From positions 4,776,001 through 4,840,000 of the forward strand of contig OX485803.1 of the NCBI GenBank assembly GCA_950295325.1: a stretch of 64,000 nucleotides of DNA, in the 5' to 3' direction. Numbering within the stretch: position 1 is the first letter of the stretch; each line of letters opens with the position of its first letter. The position numbers and the translations under genes are program-made. Positions 12,871 through 24,408 of the stretch are shown here, in pieces. This stretch comes from Polytrichum commune. Its lineage: Eukaryota > Streptophyta > Polytrichopsida > Polytrichales > Polytrichaceae. The notes beneath the pieces were generated by a model that saw only the letters and a list, made by a program, of their open reading frames with translations, did no database searches and was not told where the DNA came from.

Positions 12871-12910
12871 AAAGAGCATCAAACCAGCGCGCGCCGGTTT
12901 GATGCTCTTT
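12871..12910. repeat. Perfect 15-bp-arm hairpin with GC loop
   Basis: The arm AAAGAGCATCAAACC (12871-12885) and its exact inverse (12896-12910) surround the 10-base GC-rich spacer AGCGCGCGCC in otherwise AT-rich DNA. Confidence 0.95.
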
Positions 12911-14975
12911 GGAGAGCTAATGTAACACTACATTTAAAATTATATTTAGCCTATTTTAGAATGATTTGGATAGATATTTTTACTAGTTAACATTTATTAT
13001 AAATTTTCAAAGACAAACCCAACGCTAGAAGACAAAAAATATATTCACCTAGAATAAGTTGAAATAAAAGCAAATCTAAAAAGAAACTAAACAACAAAAC
13101 ATACATTGTGCAAGTTGACAAAGGAATTGTATTTTATTTTAAAAGTCTTCCGGAACCTCTATTGGAAACGATTTGGAATAGTTTTGGGAACGAAAATATA
13201 ATTTAAAACAAAAAAAAATCCGGCGGCGACCTATACGGAACGATGCATATATAACAAAACATGAAGATGCGACAAAACTTCTACAAGATAGTCCAAAAGA
13301 CTTTTGTCTACAATGCGGATAGATTCACGTTAATTTATCTTATTATAAGCAAAACGGGATCTATAAATTTTGTACAAATAATAATGTTAAGCCACCACGT
13401 TCTAATCCGAGTTTATTATAAAGTACTATGTAAAGGACGAATTTAAGCCATTGAATTTGTAGATTGATTTTAAACCATAGATTTAGGATAAACTTTAAGG
13501 GAATCGGTTAGTGAAATTCACACCATATATCAATTTTTTTGTTGTACTAAGTCTTTTTGGCAACACGGACGTACGTGTAGACTCAAGTAAGAGGTTAGTA
13601 TATTTATTTTAATATGTTTCCAATTTAATAATGATTTAATGCTTTGTATAGGTATATTTGAAGCATTTTGTAATATATAATTTTAAGTAAAATAAAATTA
13701 TCATTATATTCTTACATTAAAGATGTTTAAGATATTTGAATTTATTTTAGACATAAATAGGGTTACTTAGGGTTACTTAATTTAATTTAGATATTTTAAT
13801 TTTGGAAGTATCAAATATTTTCATATTTAAGATATGTTTAACATATTTCATATTATTTAGAAATATTTAAGCTAATTTGTTACAATTTATGATTAGGCAT
13901 ATTAAATTCAATTTGGCTACTTGTAGCTATTATTATATATTTTAAGTCAATATTCTAAGCATAGTTAATATCATGTAAGCTTTATAATTATAATCTGTAT
14001 AATAGTAAGGTATCTCATAAAGAATTTTATGCATATTTAGATATTATGAGATATTATAAATATATAAAAAATATTTTTAAAATGATGTTGGACTTAATTT
14101 TAAGATTATTTGATTCATTTAAGAAATATTTAAGATACATTGTATATTATTTCAAAGTTGGTTATACTAGTTTGAAGGTGATATAACAATTCATTACATA
14201 ATATCATTTGGATTAGAATCGTATGTTGATTTTGATATTTTTAGATATGTTGAGGTAAAATAAGTAAGTAACATAACAAAGTGTTATACCCACATGCGTA
14301 GACGTCCACATGCGCGATGTCCAAGAATATTGCCATCTTTGGCATATTTCACAGGTAGGCTTGTTTTCACTTCTGTTGGAAGCGTAGTAAGGTCCCGTAG
14401 GATGAGAGTGGGAATTACTAGGCCTTTTATACCCATTTCTTGTACGTTACCTATGTCTATCCCCACAGTAGCTGTACATGTCTCGTAGTGCCCCGAAAGA
14501 CATATTCCACAAATTCGAGCCCACACTATTGTGAACCACCATATTGAGCCATCATATTCTATTTTTCCATTACATTCGATAGATTTACCGAGGGAGTTCC
14601 CGAGGGATTTACCGAGATATTTGGAGAGGGAGTTACCGAGGGATTTTGAAAGAGAATGTATATAGAAAAACATTACAATAGTGCACGAACTATTAGCCAA
14701 GTCAAGAGCAGAGCATGAAAAACCATGGACCTTTACGAAAAGGAAGATGTAATGCTCTTCAAGGAGGCAAGGTGATGTCACCAATGGTTGAAATGTATCA
14801 TTCAAACTATTTTCTAACCGAATTTTTCAACAACAACCTTCATAACTACGTGTCACAGGCTCTGGAAGATTTTGAGCATACTGTGGCCAAAAGAAATTGC
14901 TTACTACATACCAAAGATACTCTGTTGCTACTACCTTCATTCAACCCATGCAACTGGAGAACAGATCGTAGATCC

Positions 14976-15010
14976 TGAGGACATGATCTTTCATTGGAGG
15001 GGGTAAAATG
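14976..15010 (+). other. Gypsy-like 3' junction, copy 1
   Basis: The sequence 'tgaggacatgatc' followed by 'ttggagggggtaaaatg' resembles the end of pol plus polypurine tract that precedes the 3' LTR in Gypsy elements. A close relative lies at 18655-18690. The following 300 bases are rich in 'ttagcag/ttagtag' words and hold no gene. Confidence 0.4.
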
Positions 15011-15429
15011 CTAATAGCATTTGACATGAAATGGATTAGCAGATAGTAGCAGATTAGCAGGTTAGTAGATAGTAGGAGGTTTACAGACTAGCAATCTACC
15101 AATGTTAGAAGTTAATAGTGTTCGATTGGGAGTTAACCAGTGATTACATTAAGGTTAACATAGTTAGCTTCAGAGTAACCAAGGTTAGATTAGCAAGTTA
15201 CCCATGGATAGGTTAGCAATTAATCCAGGGTTAATTCCGGAGGCAACCAATCCAGAACATGTATTAGAGGTGATATATAAACATGCATTTTAGCGTAATT
15301 TATGGCAATCAACGGCATTTCAACAAATTGACCAGGACAAAATCATGACCAAGGATATCTTGAGATTGTCAACAATGAAAAAAGCAGTAGGATGTGATAT
15401 GCAGTATCCTATAATTCAAAATTCATTCA

Positions 15430-15580
15430 CACAGCACCAGCGATTACAGATAAACCAACCATTTTAAAAGATGTATCGAATATACCCCAAATTACTACAA
15501 AAAAAAACCAAAAGATGTCAACATGATCTTGGAAAGACCAGGATCTCGACCAATTATGACCAATCCTTCCCTAGACACTC
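15430..15580 (+). repeat. ACCGGTT dispersed repeat, copy 1
   Basis: This is a member of an interspersed family recognisable by 'ttacagatgaac', 'aatatacccca', 'ccgaaagatgtcaac' and 'aggatctcaaccgatta'-like words in fixed order. No terminal repeats or coding frame were seen. Other copies: 18255-18410, 40825-41020, 43459-44220 (tandem), 44855-45065 and 46095-46310. Confidence 0.6.
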
Positions 15581-17441
15581 CTCAAGAGCTGCCTTCATAT
15601 TAGGGGCCTTTCCATGCTTGAAGACCACTTCCCACACGAGACTGCGGACCGACGACAGCTCGTAACATATGACCCAGTTGTGTTGAGAGGTCACCAGGAG
15701 TCTATAAAAAAATTTAAAAAATGATCCAAGTACCGCACACAGAGATTGAGTGATTGCTGCAAATAAAAGATGAGATGTAGCAGGAATCCTGAGGACCAAC
15801 ATTCCATACACGGAAACCAACTTCTTAAATGATCATCTTTGGTTCCGGACACACAATTGTAGCAGAGAAATCAATTTACCTCAAGATTAAACACATATCA
15901 CTTAGAAATTTGACACTTAGAGACGACTCTATCAAAGAAGATTTGTGTCACAAAAACATACATGCAAGGATGTGAATGTAATCTGGAGTTACAACTAATC
16001 ACAAGCTACGGAGGAATCTATTACAATGTTGAGAAGTAAATTCACATCTGACTACTTCGGATGCTTTTCAAAACTACGTGGGCAGCAACTTCGATCAAAT
16101 TTCCTGCCACACATACACACCACTATTAGTGATAGATCCACACAATTGCAGTAAGCAAGATGGAACAGCAGCAGAAACTCAATCAGGCCAAGTCTCTTAC
16201 CTTCCAGCACACACCAACGGCAACAACAATGTTCGGGGAGACTGGCAGATTAGTTACAGACGAACCACTTGAGTTGAGAGGTCACCAGGAGCCTATCAAT
16301 CTAAAATTATTAAAAAAAAAATAAAAAAAAATTCCCACCACAGATAGATGCAAGCACGCTGAAACCGGGAATGGACAACTTATTTCAAAGTGCACGACAT
16401 ATAATTAAGCAACCATAGCTGTTGTTGTGAAATAAAGAGGAAGAGGAGATGACTAAACTAGAAGGGGCAGGGCATCTGACTAGGGAAGGATCGTCAAAAG
16501 AGGAGATTGAAGATTTATGGTAAGACTAGGAAGAATCAAGGAAAAAAGGAGGAGGCGTCAGAATCATCTTTTGCAAAGGATTCATCTCCCTGATATGTCT
16601 AGAATTGTGGTGCAAAGCGACCGGAGCAAGTTGGTCCTGCTGATCCAAGAGGAGACTCTCGGCGAGCATAGCGAGGGCAGCAGAAGAGAACCACAGTGAC
16701 AAGGCGAGGCACTATATAATTTGTTTTTTTAAAAAAATTGGAGAGCTCGGAGGCAAGCAAGTAGAGTGGCCCACCAGAGCGGAGCCGGCCAGCAAAGCAA
16801 ACGGGTCGTTTCAAATAAAGGGGGGGAACCGACCACTAATTACAGATGAACCGGCTAAGTGAGCGGGCCAACAAAGCAAAGAAGTGGTGGCCACTGACGA
16901 GAATCGACAGCCAATTACAGATGGACTAATTAAGTGAAAGAGGGCCAGTGAAGGGGGAAACTGACGCTAATTAGAGCTGGACCGTTTAAAGGAGAGCGGG
17001 CCCGTAGGAACCAGTGGAGCATCGGAGCGGACCAAAGGAATGAGGCCACCTGTCGTCTCCTCTTTTCTCGCTGCAAGGAAGCAGTTCCAATTAGTGTGTA
17101 TGTTTGACAAATTTCATGTGACGTTCAACCTCAAATCCAAAGTGTCACATGACGTTTTCAAAAACAAAAATGAATGTCAATTGACATCTACATTTTATTC
17201 CAAAATGTCACCTCAATTTTTGGCTTACACAATATTTTAGAAAACTAATATTTTGAATAATAAAAAACAAACTTGATTTGTAACCAAAAAAAAAACTATC
17301 AATCGAGCGTAAGTATCCTTCGGTCTCGCATGTTTCTCCACTTATGCAATGTGATTAGAGAGAAATGCACGACATACAGAAAAGAAGTCAAGAGCCTTGA
17401 ATTTAGGCGTCTTTCTCCACTTTTTGCTTCTGAATCTGCAG

Positions 17442-17870
17442 CCAAACTCTGCTATCTCTCCGCCAAAAGCAACGGACAAAAATTCTCAAAGGTGATCAAC
17501 ATGGGTGACTCTCTTGCACTTCAATACGGAGGCTCTGAGGCTCACAATTACGTATGCTCCTCCCTTTGCTTGATTCTAGTTGAATGTATCTATTTATCTA
17601 TCTACCTATCTGCTGAACAATCAATATCAACCGATATCCTTTTGAAGCATATTATATCCTTTAGTGGTAAAGAAAAAGAATAAAAAGTTGTTCAATTGGT
17701 GAGGTCTGATCTAGGTCTCTGAACTGGAATTGTGAAATATAGAAACACTTCTAGTGCGCTGGCCAACAAAAGGTTGTTACAAGAAGGAATATTGATTATC
17801 GTTGGGAATTAATTGGTTCCAGGTGTTTCCAGAGAGGCAGGGGAAGTGGAAAGCAACCACACAATCACAA
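17442..17870 (+). pseudogene. Captured SAC-domain phosphoinositide phosphatase fragment
   Basis: Two exon pieces are visible. Exon a (about 17442-17551) follows a good acceptor 'tctgaatctgcag' and encodes INMGDSLALQYGGSEAHNY, ending at donor 'gtatgc'. Exon b (17823-about 17870) follows acceptor 'ggttccag' and encodes VFPERQGKWKATTQSQ. Joined in phase they match the conserved MGD..ALQYGGS-AHN..FPERQGKWKATTQS block of plant SAC-type phosphoinositide phosphatases. The homology stops abruptly after TTQSQ and the catalytic CX5R segment is absent, so this is a fragment. It sits inside the MULE, which suggests transduplication with introns retained. Confidence 0.75.
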
Positions 17871-18254
17871 CTTCATGATTACAAGTTAATTATCCCAACA
17901 GAACAATTCACTCTAGAACAAAGTGCGCTACAATCAATCCTAACCGAAAGCAGGTGATGATCTTCGTGCCACTTCTGCGTCATTTTTGCAGTAAGAAGCC
18001 TCTCCTGCTCCAAGAAAGCTCAAAGGGATTCAAATGCTTTCAACAAGGGAGCTTTGCGATTCAAAGGGAATTGCTCAATTGCGTGTCAATTGACGTGCAT
18101 TTTTTTTTTGTGCAAGTTTTTGCGTGTCAAAAGAGAAAAACTTGCAAAAACTTTGTCAAACATATACACTGGTTCCAATGATCGAAGCTAGTACACATGA
18201 ACTGGTTGACTTGAAGATACCCGAAAGCTATTTGAAGATATCCGGAAGCGACCT

Positions 18255-18410
18255 ACAGATAATTGACAGCGAGTTACACATGAACCATTTGAGTTAAGGG
18301 GTAACCAGTTGAAGCTCAAGATTGTAGACAAATTACCAACTAATGATGGACGGATGTCAACAGGTGAACTTGCAAACACTAGGATCTCAACCAGTCATAC
18401 CACAAATCTA
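18255..18410 (+). repeat. ACCGGTT dispersed repeat, copy 2
   Basis: It carries 'gttacacatgaacc', 'ggatgtcaacaggtgaac' and 'aacactaggatctcaacc' in family order. It is truncated relative to 40825-41020. Confidence 0.6.
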
Positions 18411-18654
18411 CATATAAATATCACGGACCAATTCAAACATTAAGGAGGCTTCAGATAGCACCGCCATATTATTTTCCAAGGCTCCTTAAAATTAGCTTGG
18501 AGATGTGTCAAGGGATATCATGCCGATTATGCCACATACTAATTATGTGCGGACATACGGGCCAAGGGTCAAGTAAAACTCATGTCAAATGGTAGATGTG
18601 ATTTTTTTTTTTGACTTTCAAGTTGCCTGCAAAAGGAAGACATACAAGAGATCA

Positions 18655-18690
18655 TGAGGACAGGATCTACTCACTGGGGAGGGTAAAATG
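18655..18690 (+). other. Gypsy-like 3' junction, copy 2, with possible LTR following
   Basis: The sequence 'catgaggacaggatc' then 'tggggagggtaaaatg' parallels 14976-15010. From about 18689 (TGTTCGCC) to about 19400 the sequence has an LTR-like make-up: a TATA run at 19250-19262, then transcript-leader-like sequence. No partner LTR was identified. From 19440 to 19700 there are irregular repeats of 'cacatgaggtgag'. Confidence 0.35.
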
Positions 18691-20473
18691 TTCGCCACAA
18701 TTTCAAACAACAAAGAAAGGAGAACCATCAAAAATGGAGAAGGAAGCTCAGACATCAATCGGCCGGAGCGGGTATCGGACCACCTTAACCCTACAACTGG
18801 CCAGTTTCCAAATTAGTAAAGACAAGTAAATTAGTAACCACGTAAAGTTAAAAGGGCACCATTACTAAGCCAATTTAGACTAGTAGACTATGTAGGAGGC
18901 AGGTAAATTTTAGTAAGATTACTAGAAAATTTAGTAAGCCACATAGCAAGCCACTTGGGATTAGTGGGCTTCATGGTGAAAAGCACTCGCCTAGGCCACA
19001 TAGGTGAGACAAAAGGAGGTGGAAGTAATTAAAGGCCAAGAAATGACTTCTTGGTTAGCCTTAAAAATCCTCCCTTACCTAGATATTACATAAGTAGATT
19101 TAGGCTACAATCTACCACATTTTGAATGTAAAAGAAGATGAAAATTATATGTGCTCTCTTCGAGGATGCCAAAAGAGTTATCCTCATCTTCTTAGAGAAA
19201 ATAAAGATATGATAATTTAAGAGGAGGGCACATGTTAGGCGCCTCCTCTCAATATATATATATAGAGTTAGAATTAGAGTTAGAACACCTGACTTTACTT
19301 ATTTACGACGATAGGCTACACGAGAGCTAGGTCCTTTGTATCTTTACCATTTTGGAATACAAGAGCTTCAAGCTCACACCTTCATCTTAGTTATTTGAGG
19401 TAGAGACAAAGTAAAATTTTAGCTTAGACATAGACAAGTTGAGTGATTGTGAAGGCAACTTGAGCAATTGCAAATGAGACTTGAGAAGTGTTATAGCAAC
19501 TCACATGAGGTGAGGTAGTTGTAAGGAAATTTATTATTATAGAAACACACATGAGGTGAGATAATTGTAAGAAGAATCAGAGGAGCTCACATGAAGTGAG
19601 ATAGTTGTAAGAGTTGAAAGGAAATTATGTGATTGAGAGGTTATAGAAACTCACATGAGGTGAGAGTAATTGTAGTGTTGAAATGCAATTGTGTAAATGA
19701 GTGAAGTTGGTTACCGAAAACTTGTGAGAATTATGAAGTTACGTTTATGAGTAAGGATGATAGGAAGAGTGCATTAAAGACAATTAACGATGGCGCATAC
19801 CTATATACATTCTAAATTTGATTAAGTGGACTTGCTCAAACATAACTAAATCATAATTAATCCTTATATATATATCTACTTCATTATACTATCATTCCAT
19901 TCCGTAATGATCACTAAATCTATGACTACATGATCGTATTATTGATTGGCATATATAAGACCTTCACACAACTAAAGGCTGCATTAAAAATAGCATGAAT
20001 CTATTTATAATTGAGACCTTCAAACAACTAAACAGCTGCATTAAAAATAGACTGTATCTATTTATAGCTGGGACTAAAATGTAACTTATTACATTGAGAG
20101 ATGGTTATAAAACGGGAAAACTAACTTATAGAGAAGAGTTGAAGATTGAGGGACATAGTAAGTCTTAGATAGAAAATGCAATATGCCATCTCAAGTATTG
20201 ATGAGGAAATGGAAAGTAAGTAAAAGAAGTATCACACACGTAGAGAGGAAGACTCCGTTACACGGCAAGAGGGTATCTAATCATAGTATGATAATTATTA
20301 AGTTAATCGCTACCTATGTCTTATTGGAGAGGAACTCCACTAACGGGAATGATAATTAAGGGAGACAATCAAGATAGAAAATGCTTTTGAGAGAAAGATA
20401 ACTTAGCCATTTGATTACTCGGTGATTTTGGAAGAAGAATACTTAGGCATTGGAGAATGATACTTTAACAAGG

Positions 20474-20693
20474 CAACTTGACAACTTGAAGAATGTTACT
20501 TGGCTACTTGAAGAGTGTTACTTGGCTACTCAAAGCGGGTTACTTGATTACTTGAAGAGTGTTGATTGGTTACTTGAAGAATGTTACTTGGTTACTTGAA
20601 GAGTGTTACTTGGTTACTTAAAGAGGGATACTTGGCTACTCAAAGAAGATTACTTGGCTACTTGGAGAGTGTTACTTGACTACTTACTGAGGC
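20474..20693. repeat. Ten 22-bp tandem repeats
   Basis: There are ten consecutive 22-bp units with no indels. The consensus is TTACTTGGCTACTTGAAGAG plus a variable two-base end. Copies vary at a few positions. The period is not a multiple of three, so it is not a protein repeat. Confidence 0.95.
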
Positions 20694-20999
20694 AAAAGAA
20701 GAATGAACTCTTGATCAATTTGTAAGGAAGAGTTACTAAGATGCTTAGGAAGAAGAGGAGACAACTACGACACATAAAGTAGAAGCAACACTTGGACGAA
20801 CAAGACTACTTGAAGAGATATCATCAAGAGAAGAAGGGAGATATGACTTTTAAGAAACTTAAAAGTCCAAGTGGAGAGATGATTAATATAAGGTAGAGGA
20901 GCTTTTGAAAGAAGAACGAAGACACCCACCAACACAACAAAGGAGACAACCAAGATAGAAAACAACAAACGACAAAGAGATTAGGTAGTTTAGTCATCA

Positions 21000-21960
21000 T
21001 AATCCGGACGACGCTCAAAGTCACTACGATACGGTCAACCCTAGGAACAAGTGGAGTGTCGTGCACCTCTCCATGAGGAGTGCCCGAAACACCATGGGTA
21101 CAAGGGGGACCCCGGAGTGACACCCGGGACTTGTGGCGCCGTTGGGTGAGAGGGCCCAAGTGATCCTAGTGCGGGTGAGGGCCCCGGGCGTTGGGAACGC
21201 CTCCCACCCATGAAGACTAGGAGGCACAAGGGTAAGGCCATGGGTTATGCATAGCTCATGGCATGGTGATTCTAGAATGCTCAAGAACACCTCAATCGGA
21301 GGTGTAAGCTAGGAGTTATGGCCATTTGAGTGGGGCGCTGTCCTGGGACAGCGCCCTGGTACAGCAGTGCCTGGGAGTGATTCCCGGGACTGCCAAGGTT
21401 CAAACAAGAATAACTTCCTCAAGACTTGCCCGAATGCGGTAAGTGAGGAGTCCATCGGCATCTACGTGAAGCGTAGATGAAGATAAAGTTATTGGTTGTT
21501 ATGATCAGACATCATACAAGGAAGTTATGATGGTCTGAAGCTGCTGGGGGGTTCTAGGCCCAGCAGCTAAAGGAGAATGTCCACTTGGCCCCAACTCTTG
21601 GTAGAGAGACAAGAGGTTGGTTGACGGTGGGGTAGGGGCCCCGCGGAGAGTCCTAGAGGCTTATATGGGTGAGGTGGTGTGGCCTCACCCACCCGAGGCC
21701 GAACGGCACGGCCTCCATAGGCATTGGCCCATTGTGAGGCCATAGTTGCCTAGTATGCTTCGGGTTGTTGTAGTGTTGCTCCGGCAATGCGATGATCAAC
21801 ATAGGATTGGACTTCCATGGATGGAAGTCCACATCCAAGAAATGGGTTACCGATTAAGGGGTGAGTCCCGAAAACAAAGTAGGAGGGTTGGTTCCCCTCC
21901 TATGAGCTATATGGTCCGGGGTAGGAGGAGATAACCATTAGCATGGCGGAATGCGAATGG
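21000..21960. other. GC-rich non-coding block with three perfect hairpins
   Basis: This block is strikingly GC-rich against its AT-rich surroundings and has no supported gene. It contains three exact inverted repeats: GGGCGCTGTCC/GGACAGCGCCC (21333-21356, 2-bp loop), AGCTGCTGGG/CCCAGCAGCT (21539-21568, 10-bp loop) and GGACTTCCAT/ATGGAAGTCC (21809-21830, 2-bp loop). A structured retroelement leader is one explanation. Open frames here are incidental. Confidence 0.6.
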
Positions 21961-22349
21961 TTAGCGCTCGTAACCTTTGCTAGAATTGAAAATTGGCAAG
22001 ATTGTCAAGGGGGGTTAGCAAGGGTTGCGACATGGAGGTAGCTGAGCTCTACAATATCCAAGTGACTTTACAAATGGGCAAGCAGAAAAAAAGTTGACAG
22101 TATATGTCGTTGAATTATGGCCAATCAGATGGTATTATCAGTGATCGTTTACTACGTCATATGGATATTTTACTAGAGGTAAAATATCTTTATTTTGATT
22201 TATTTTTCCTATAAATGTTATGACGGCAAAAAACTTAATATTACGTAATTAATTTCAATTGACAATTGACAATTGACATATTTTATCATTATGTTGGGTA
22301 TTGTTAAGGTGGTGCAAGACGGAGCGGGTAGTACTCGTTATGAATATAT

Positions 22350-22755
22350 CACGGGGAGGTCACTCCATTGTCAAGTTGAAAACCACGTGCGAACAAAGTT
22401 TGCTACCCCTATATTATATGCCATAGATAAATTTAAAAATTATGATATTTTTTCTATATATACATATTCATTGTTTTTATTTTTTATTTTTTATTTTTTT
22501 AGTCATCTCCATTTTTTCTAGTATTTTTTTTAGTTCAATTCTACGTCATTCTAGTTAGAAACAGTATGTTTTCTAGAAGAAACTAATTATCAATTTTGGT
22601 TATCAATTTTTACTATGTAATAGATACCATGTATATGTACTCATAAATTTTTGTTTTATAAAAGTTTGACCCATTTTGTTGATGCAACTTAGAAAAAATA
22701 GATTTTTTTTGTTCGCACGTGGTTTTCAACTTGACAATGGAGTGACCTCCCCGTG
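22350..22755. repeat. 48-bp perfect inverted repeat with 310-bp spacer
   Basis: The arms 22350-22397 and 22708-22755 are exact inverses over 48 bp, starting CACGGGGAGGTCACTCC and ending CACGTGCGAACAAA. The spacer is AT-rich and does not pair. No target duplication is obvious, so it may be a young foldback/MITE or the ends of a larger rearranged unit. Confidence 0.9.
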
Positions 22756-22955
22756 GAGTATATGTATAAGATGTGGGATGCTTACCGACGTTTGGATATG
22801 TTACAACAATTATATAATAGTTTATCGCCCGAATTGGAGCTGCCTTTGGAAGAGAGGTATGACGTGTAACATATAATATGATTTCAAAGTATTTATTATT
22901 ATTTCTTTAATTTAAATGGTACGTTTTATATATCAAAGCACATTTACACTGCTAG

Positions 22956-23300
22956 CCGTCCCTCGAGAAAATTCTTGTGTGGAATCGCAACCATGGAACA
23001 ACAGTGAAACTTGTGGAGAGCTTGAGATCCTGGCCTCTGCTAGAAGATCATGTGGTGGTGGAGGCGATGACCGACTTAGAATCGTCTGTAAGAGCTGGCG
23101 ACTTGATCTTGTGTGCAACTCTTGCAACTGAGCCGCTTGTACTGGGATCGTGGCTAACACCAGGTACTCGTTTGGATCTGGTGGGATCCTTCACACCCGT
23201 GATGCGCGAATGCGACAATGCGTCTGTCAAGAGGGCTAGGGTTGTGGTAGACACCATGGATGCAGTGGATACTAACAAAAGTTTGTGCAAAGAAAGTGGA
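22956..23300 (+). pseudogene. Captured ornithine cyclodeaminase/mu-crystallin family fragment
   Basis: The open frame from 22956 reads through KILVWNRNHGTTVKLVESL, then DLESSVRAGDLILCATLATE, then PGTRLDLVGSFTP and MRECDNASVKRARVVVDTMD. These are hallmarks of the NAD-binding half of the ornithine cyclodeaminase/mu-crystallin family: the VWNR strand, the DLE.AV..ADI.CATLATEP segment and LVG.FTP.MRE. Upstream and downstream parts of the enzyme are missing, and the frame is preceded by a stop at 22953. The piece is uninterrupted over about 115 codons, so capture may be fairly recent or the copy constrained. It abuts an antisense peroxiredoxin fragment. Confidence 0.8.
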
Positions 23301-23334
23301 CGACATTCTGCAGTTAAATTCTTGAGCTACTCAC

Positions 23335-23490
23335 CTGCAGGTGGGCGTGAAAGCTCCGGGCACATTGAGGAGCACAACCTTCTTGTCCTTCATGGATTTG
23401 TGGATTTGGAAACTGTGGCTACCATTGTTGTCTTCCAAGTAGCTCGAAAACATCGTCCATAATCTTGTCATCAACTGCAATAGAAGCCAT
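23335..23490 (-). pseudogene. Captured type II peroxiredoxin first exon
   Basis: On the minus strand an ATG at 23490 opens MASIAVDDKIMDDVF. After an apparent 1-nt frameshift it continues SYLEDNNGSHSFQIHKS and KDKKVVLLNVPGAFTPTC, ending at donor 'gtgagt' (exon edge 23335). PGAFTPTC is the active-site signature of type II (Prx5-like) peroxiredoxins, with the peroxidatic cysteine last. Plant PrxII proteins begin MAPIAVGD, matching this start. Only the first exon and a little intron are present. It is opposite in orientation to the adjacent cyclodeaminase fragment. Confidence 0.75.
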
Positions 23491-23974
23491 TTTCGCCAGA
23501 TTGGTGGGAGCGGTGTCGTAATGTAAATACGTACACTAGATGTGTACGTATTTAATATTGCATTGTGGTTCTTGGTCTTGGATAAAAATAATAAAGAATA
23601 GAAGTAGATTACCTTTTTATTTACTCATAGTTTATTTTAGTTATCATTACCTAAGGATAGAAGTGGATAGAAGTTGCTTACCTTTTTATTTACTCATAAT
23701 TTACTCTTAGTTACCTTTACCAAGATCTCACTTGTTGTTTTGGAAGTTAGCAATCAAGATTTGTGCTTGTTTGAGTGGAGGGAAGTCTGTTGGTTCTTAA
23801 AAGAAGAGCTGAGACTTCGACCGACCATAGAAAACGGACAGATTGAAGAATTGAAGGCTTCAAGACTCGAATGTGTGGTTGCTTGTGGCACGTTGTCTTT
23901 TTCTTGTGTGTGTGATTCCAAGCCGGTTTTGGAGGCTAGTTGCATTTCATTTCTGCATCGCAGTTTATTTCATG

Positions 23975-24052
23975 TGTGACAACGAAGTGGGATTAATGAC
24001 CCACAAGGTTGTTTGTGACAACGAAGTGGAATTGATCACCCACAAGGTTGTT
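23975..24052. repeat. Two 39-bp tandem repeats
   Basis: Units start at 23975 and 24014 with TGTGACAACGAAGTGG and end with 'acccacaaggttgtt'. A related duplication of 'cctttttatttactcata' lies just upstream at 23611-23690. Confidence 0.85.
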
Positions 24053-24408
24053 TTCTGTCGTTCCCACTGGTGAGGCGCGATTGCTAGTCACCGTGGGTTT
24101 GAAAGTTTAGGAGCCAATCTTTCGGACGTCAGCTCGTGTTCTGACGTCCCGTTTTACCCGTCCGAAGCCCGTGGTTTCTTATCACACTACCCTTACCCTT
24201 TACCCATATAGAGCCGCAACAGGATAGGTCCACGGGAAAGAGGTTGAAGATTAGAAGAAATTGAAGAAATTGAAGACTAGAATACCAGAAGATTCGACGG
24301 GTCCGATAAAATATAGTTGCAGCCAGAAGCCCAGTGCTTTCCCAAGGCGGAACCCTCTCTACCTGACAGCGGGAGCAGGCAGGTTGTTCAAAGTGTCTGG
24401 TTTGAGGT

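Noticed and set aside
14284-14805. 173-codon minus-strand frame
   Set aside because: Its repetitive SLGNSL/SLGKSL segment comes from a short DNA repeat ('ccgagggattt'), and the rest shows no family motif.
21024-21290. Proline/glycine-rich frames in the GC-rich block
   Set aside because: GC-rich sequence gives open frames in several phases; no motif, start context or splice support.
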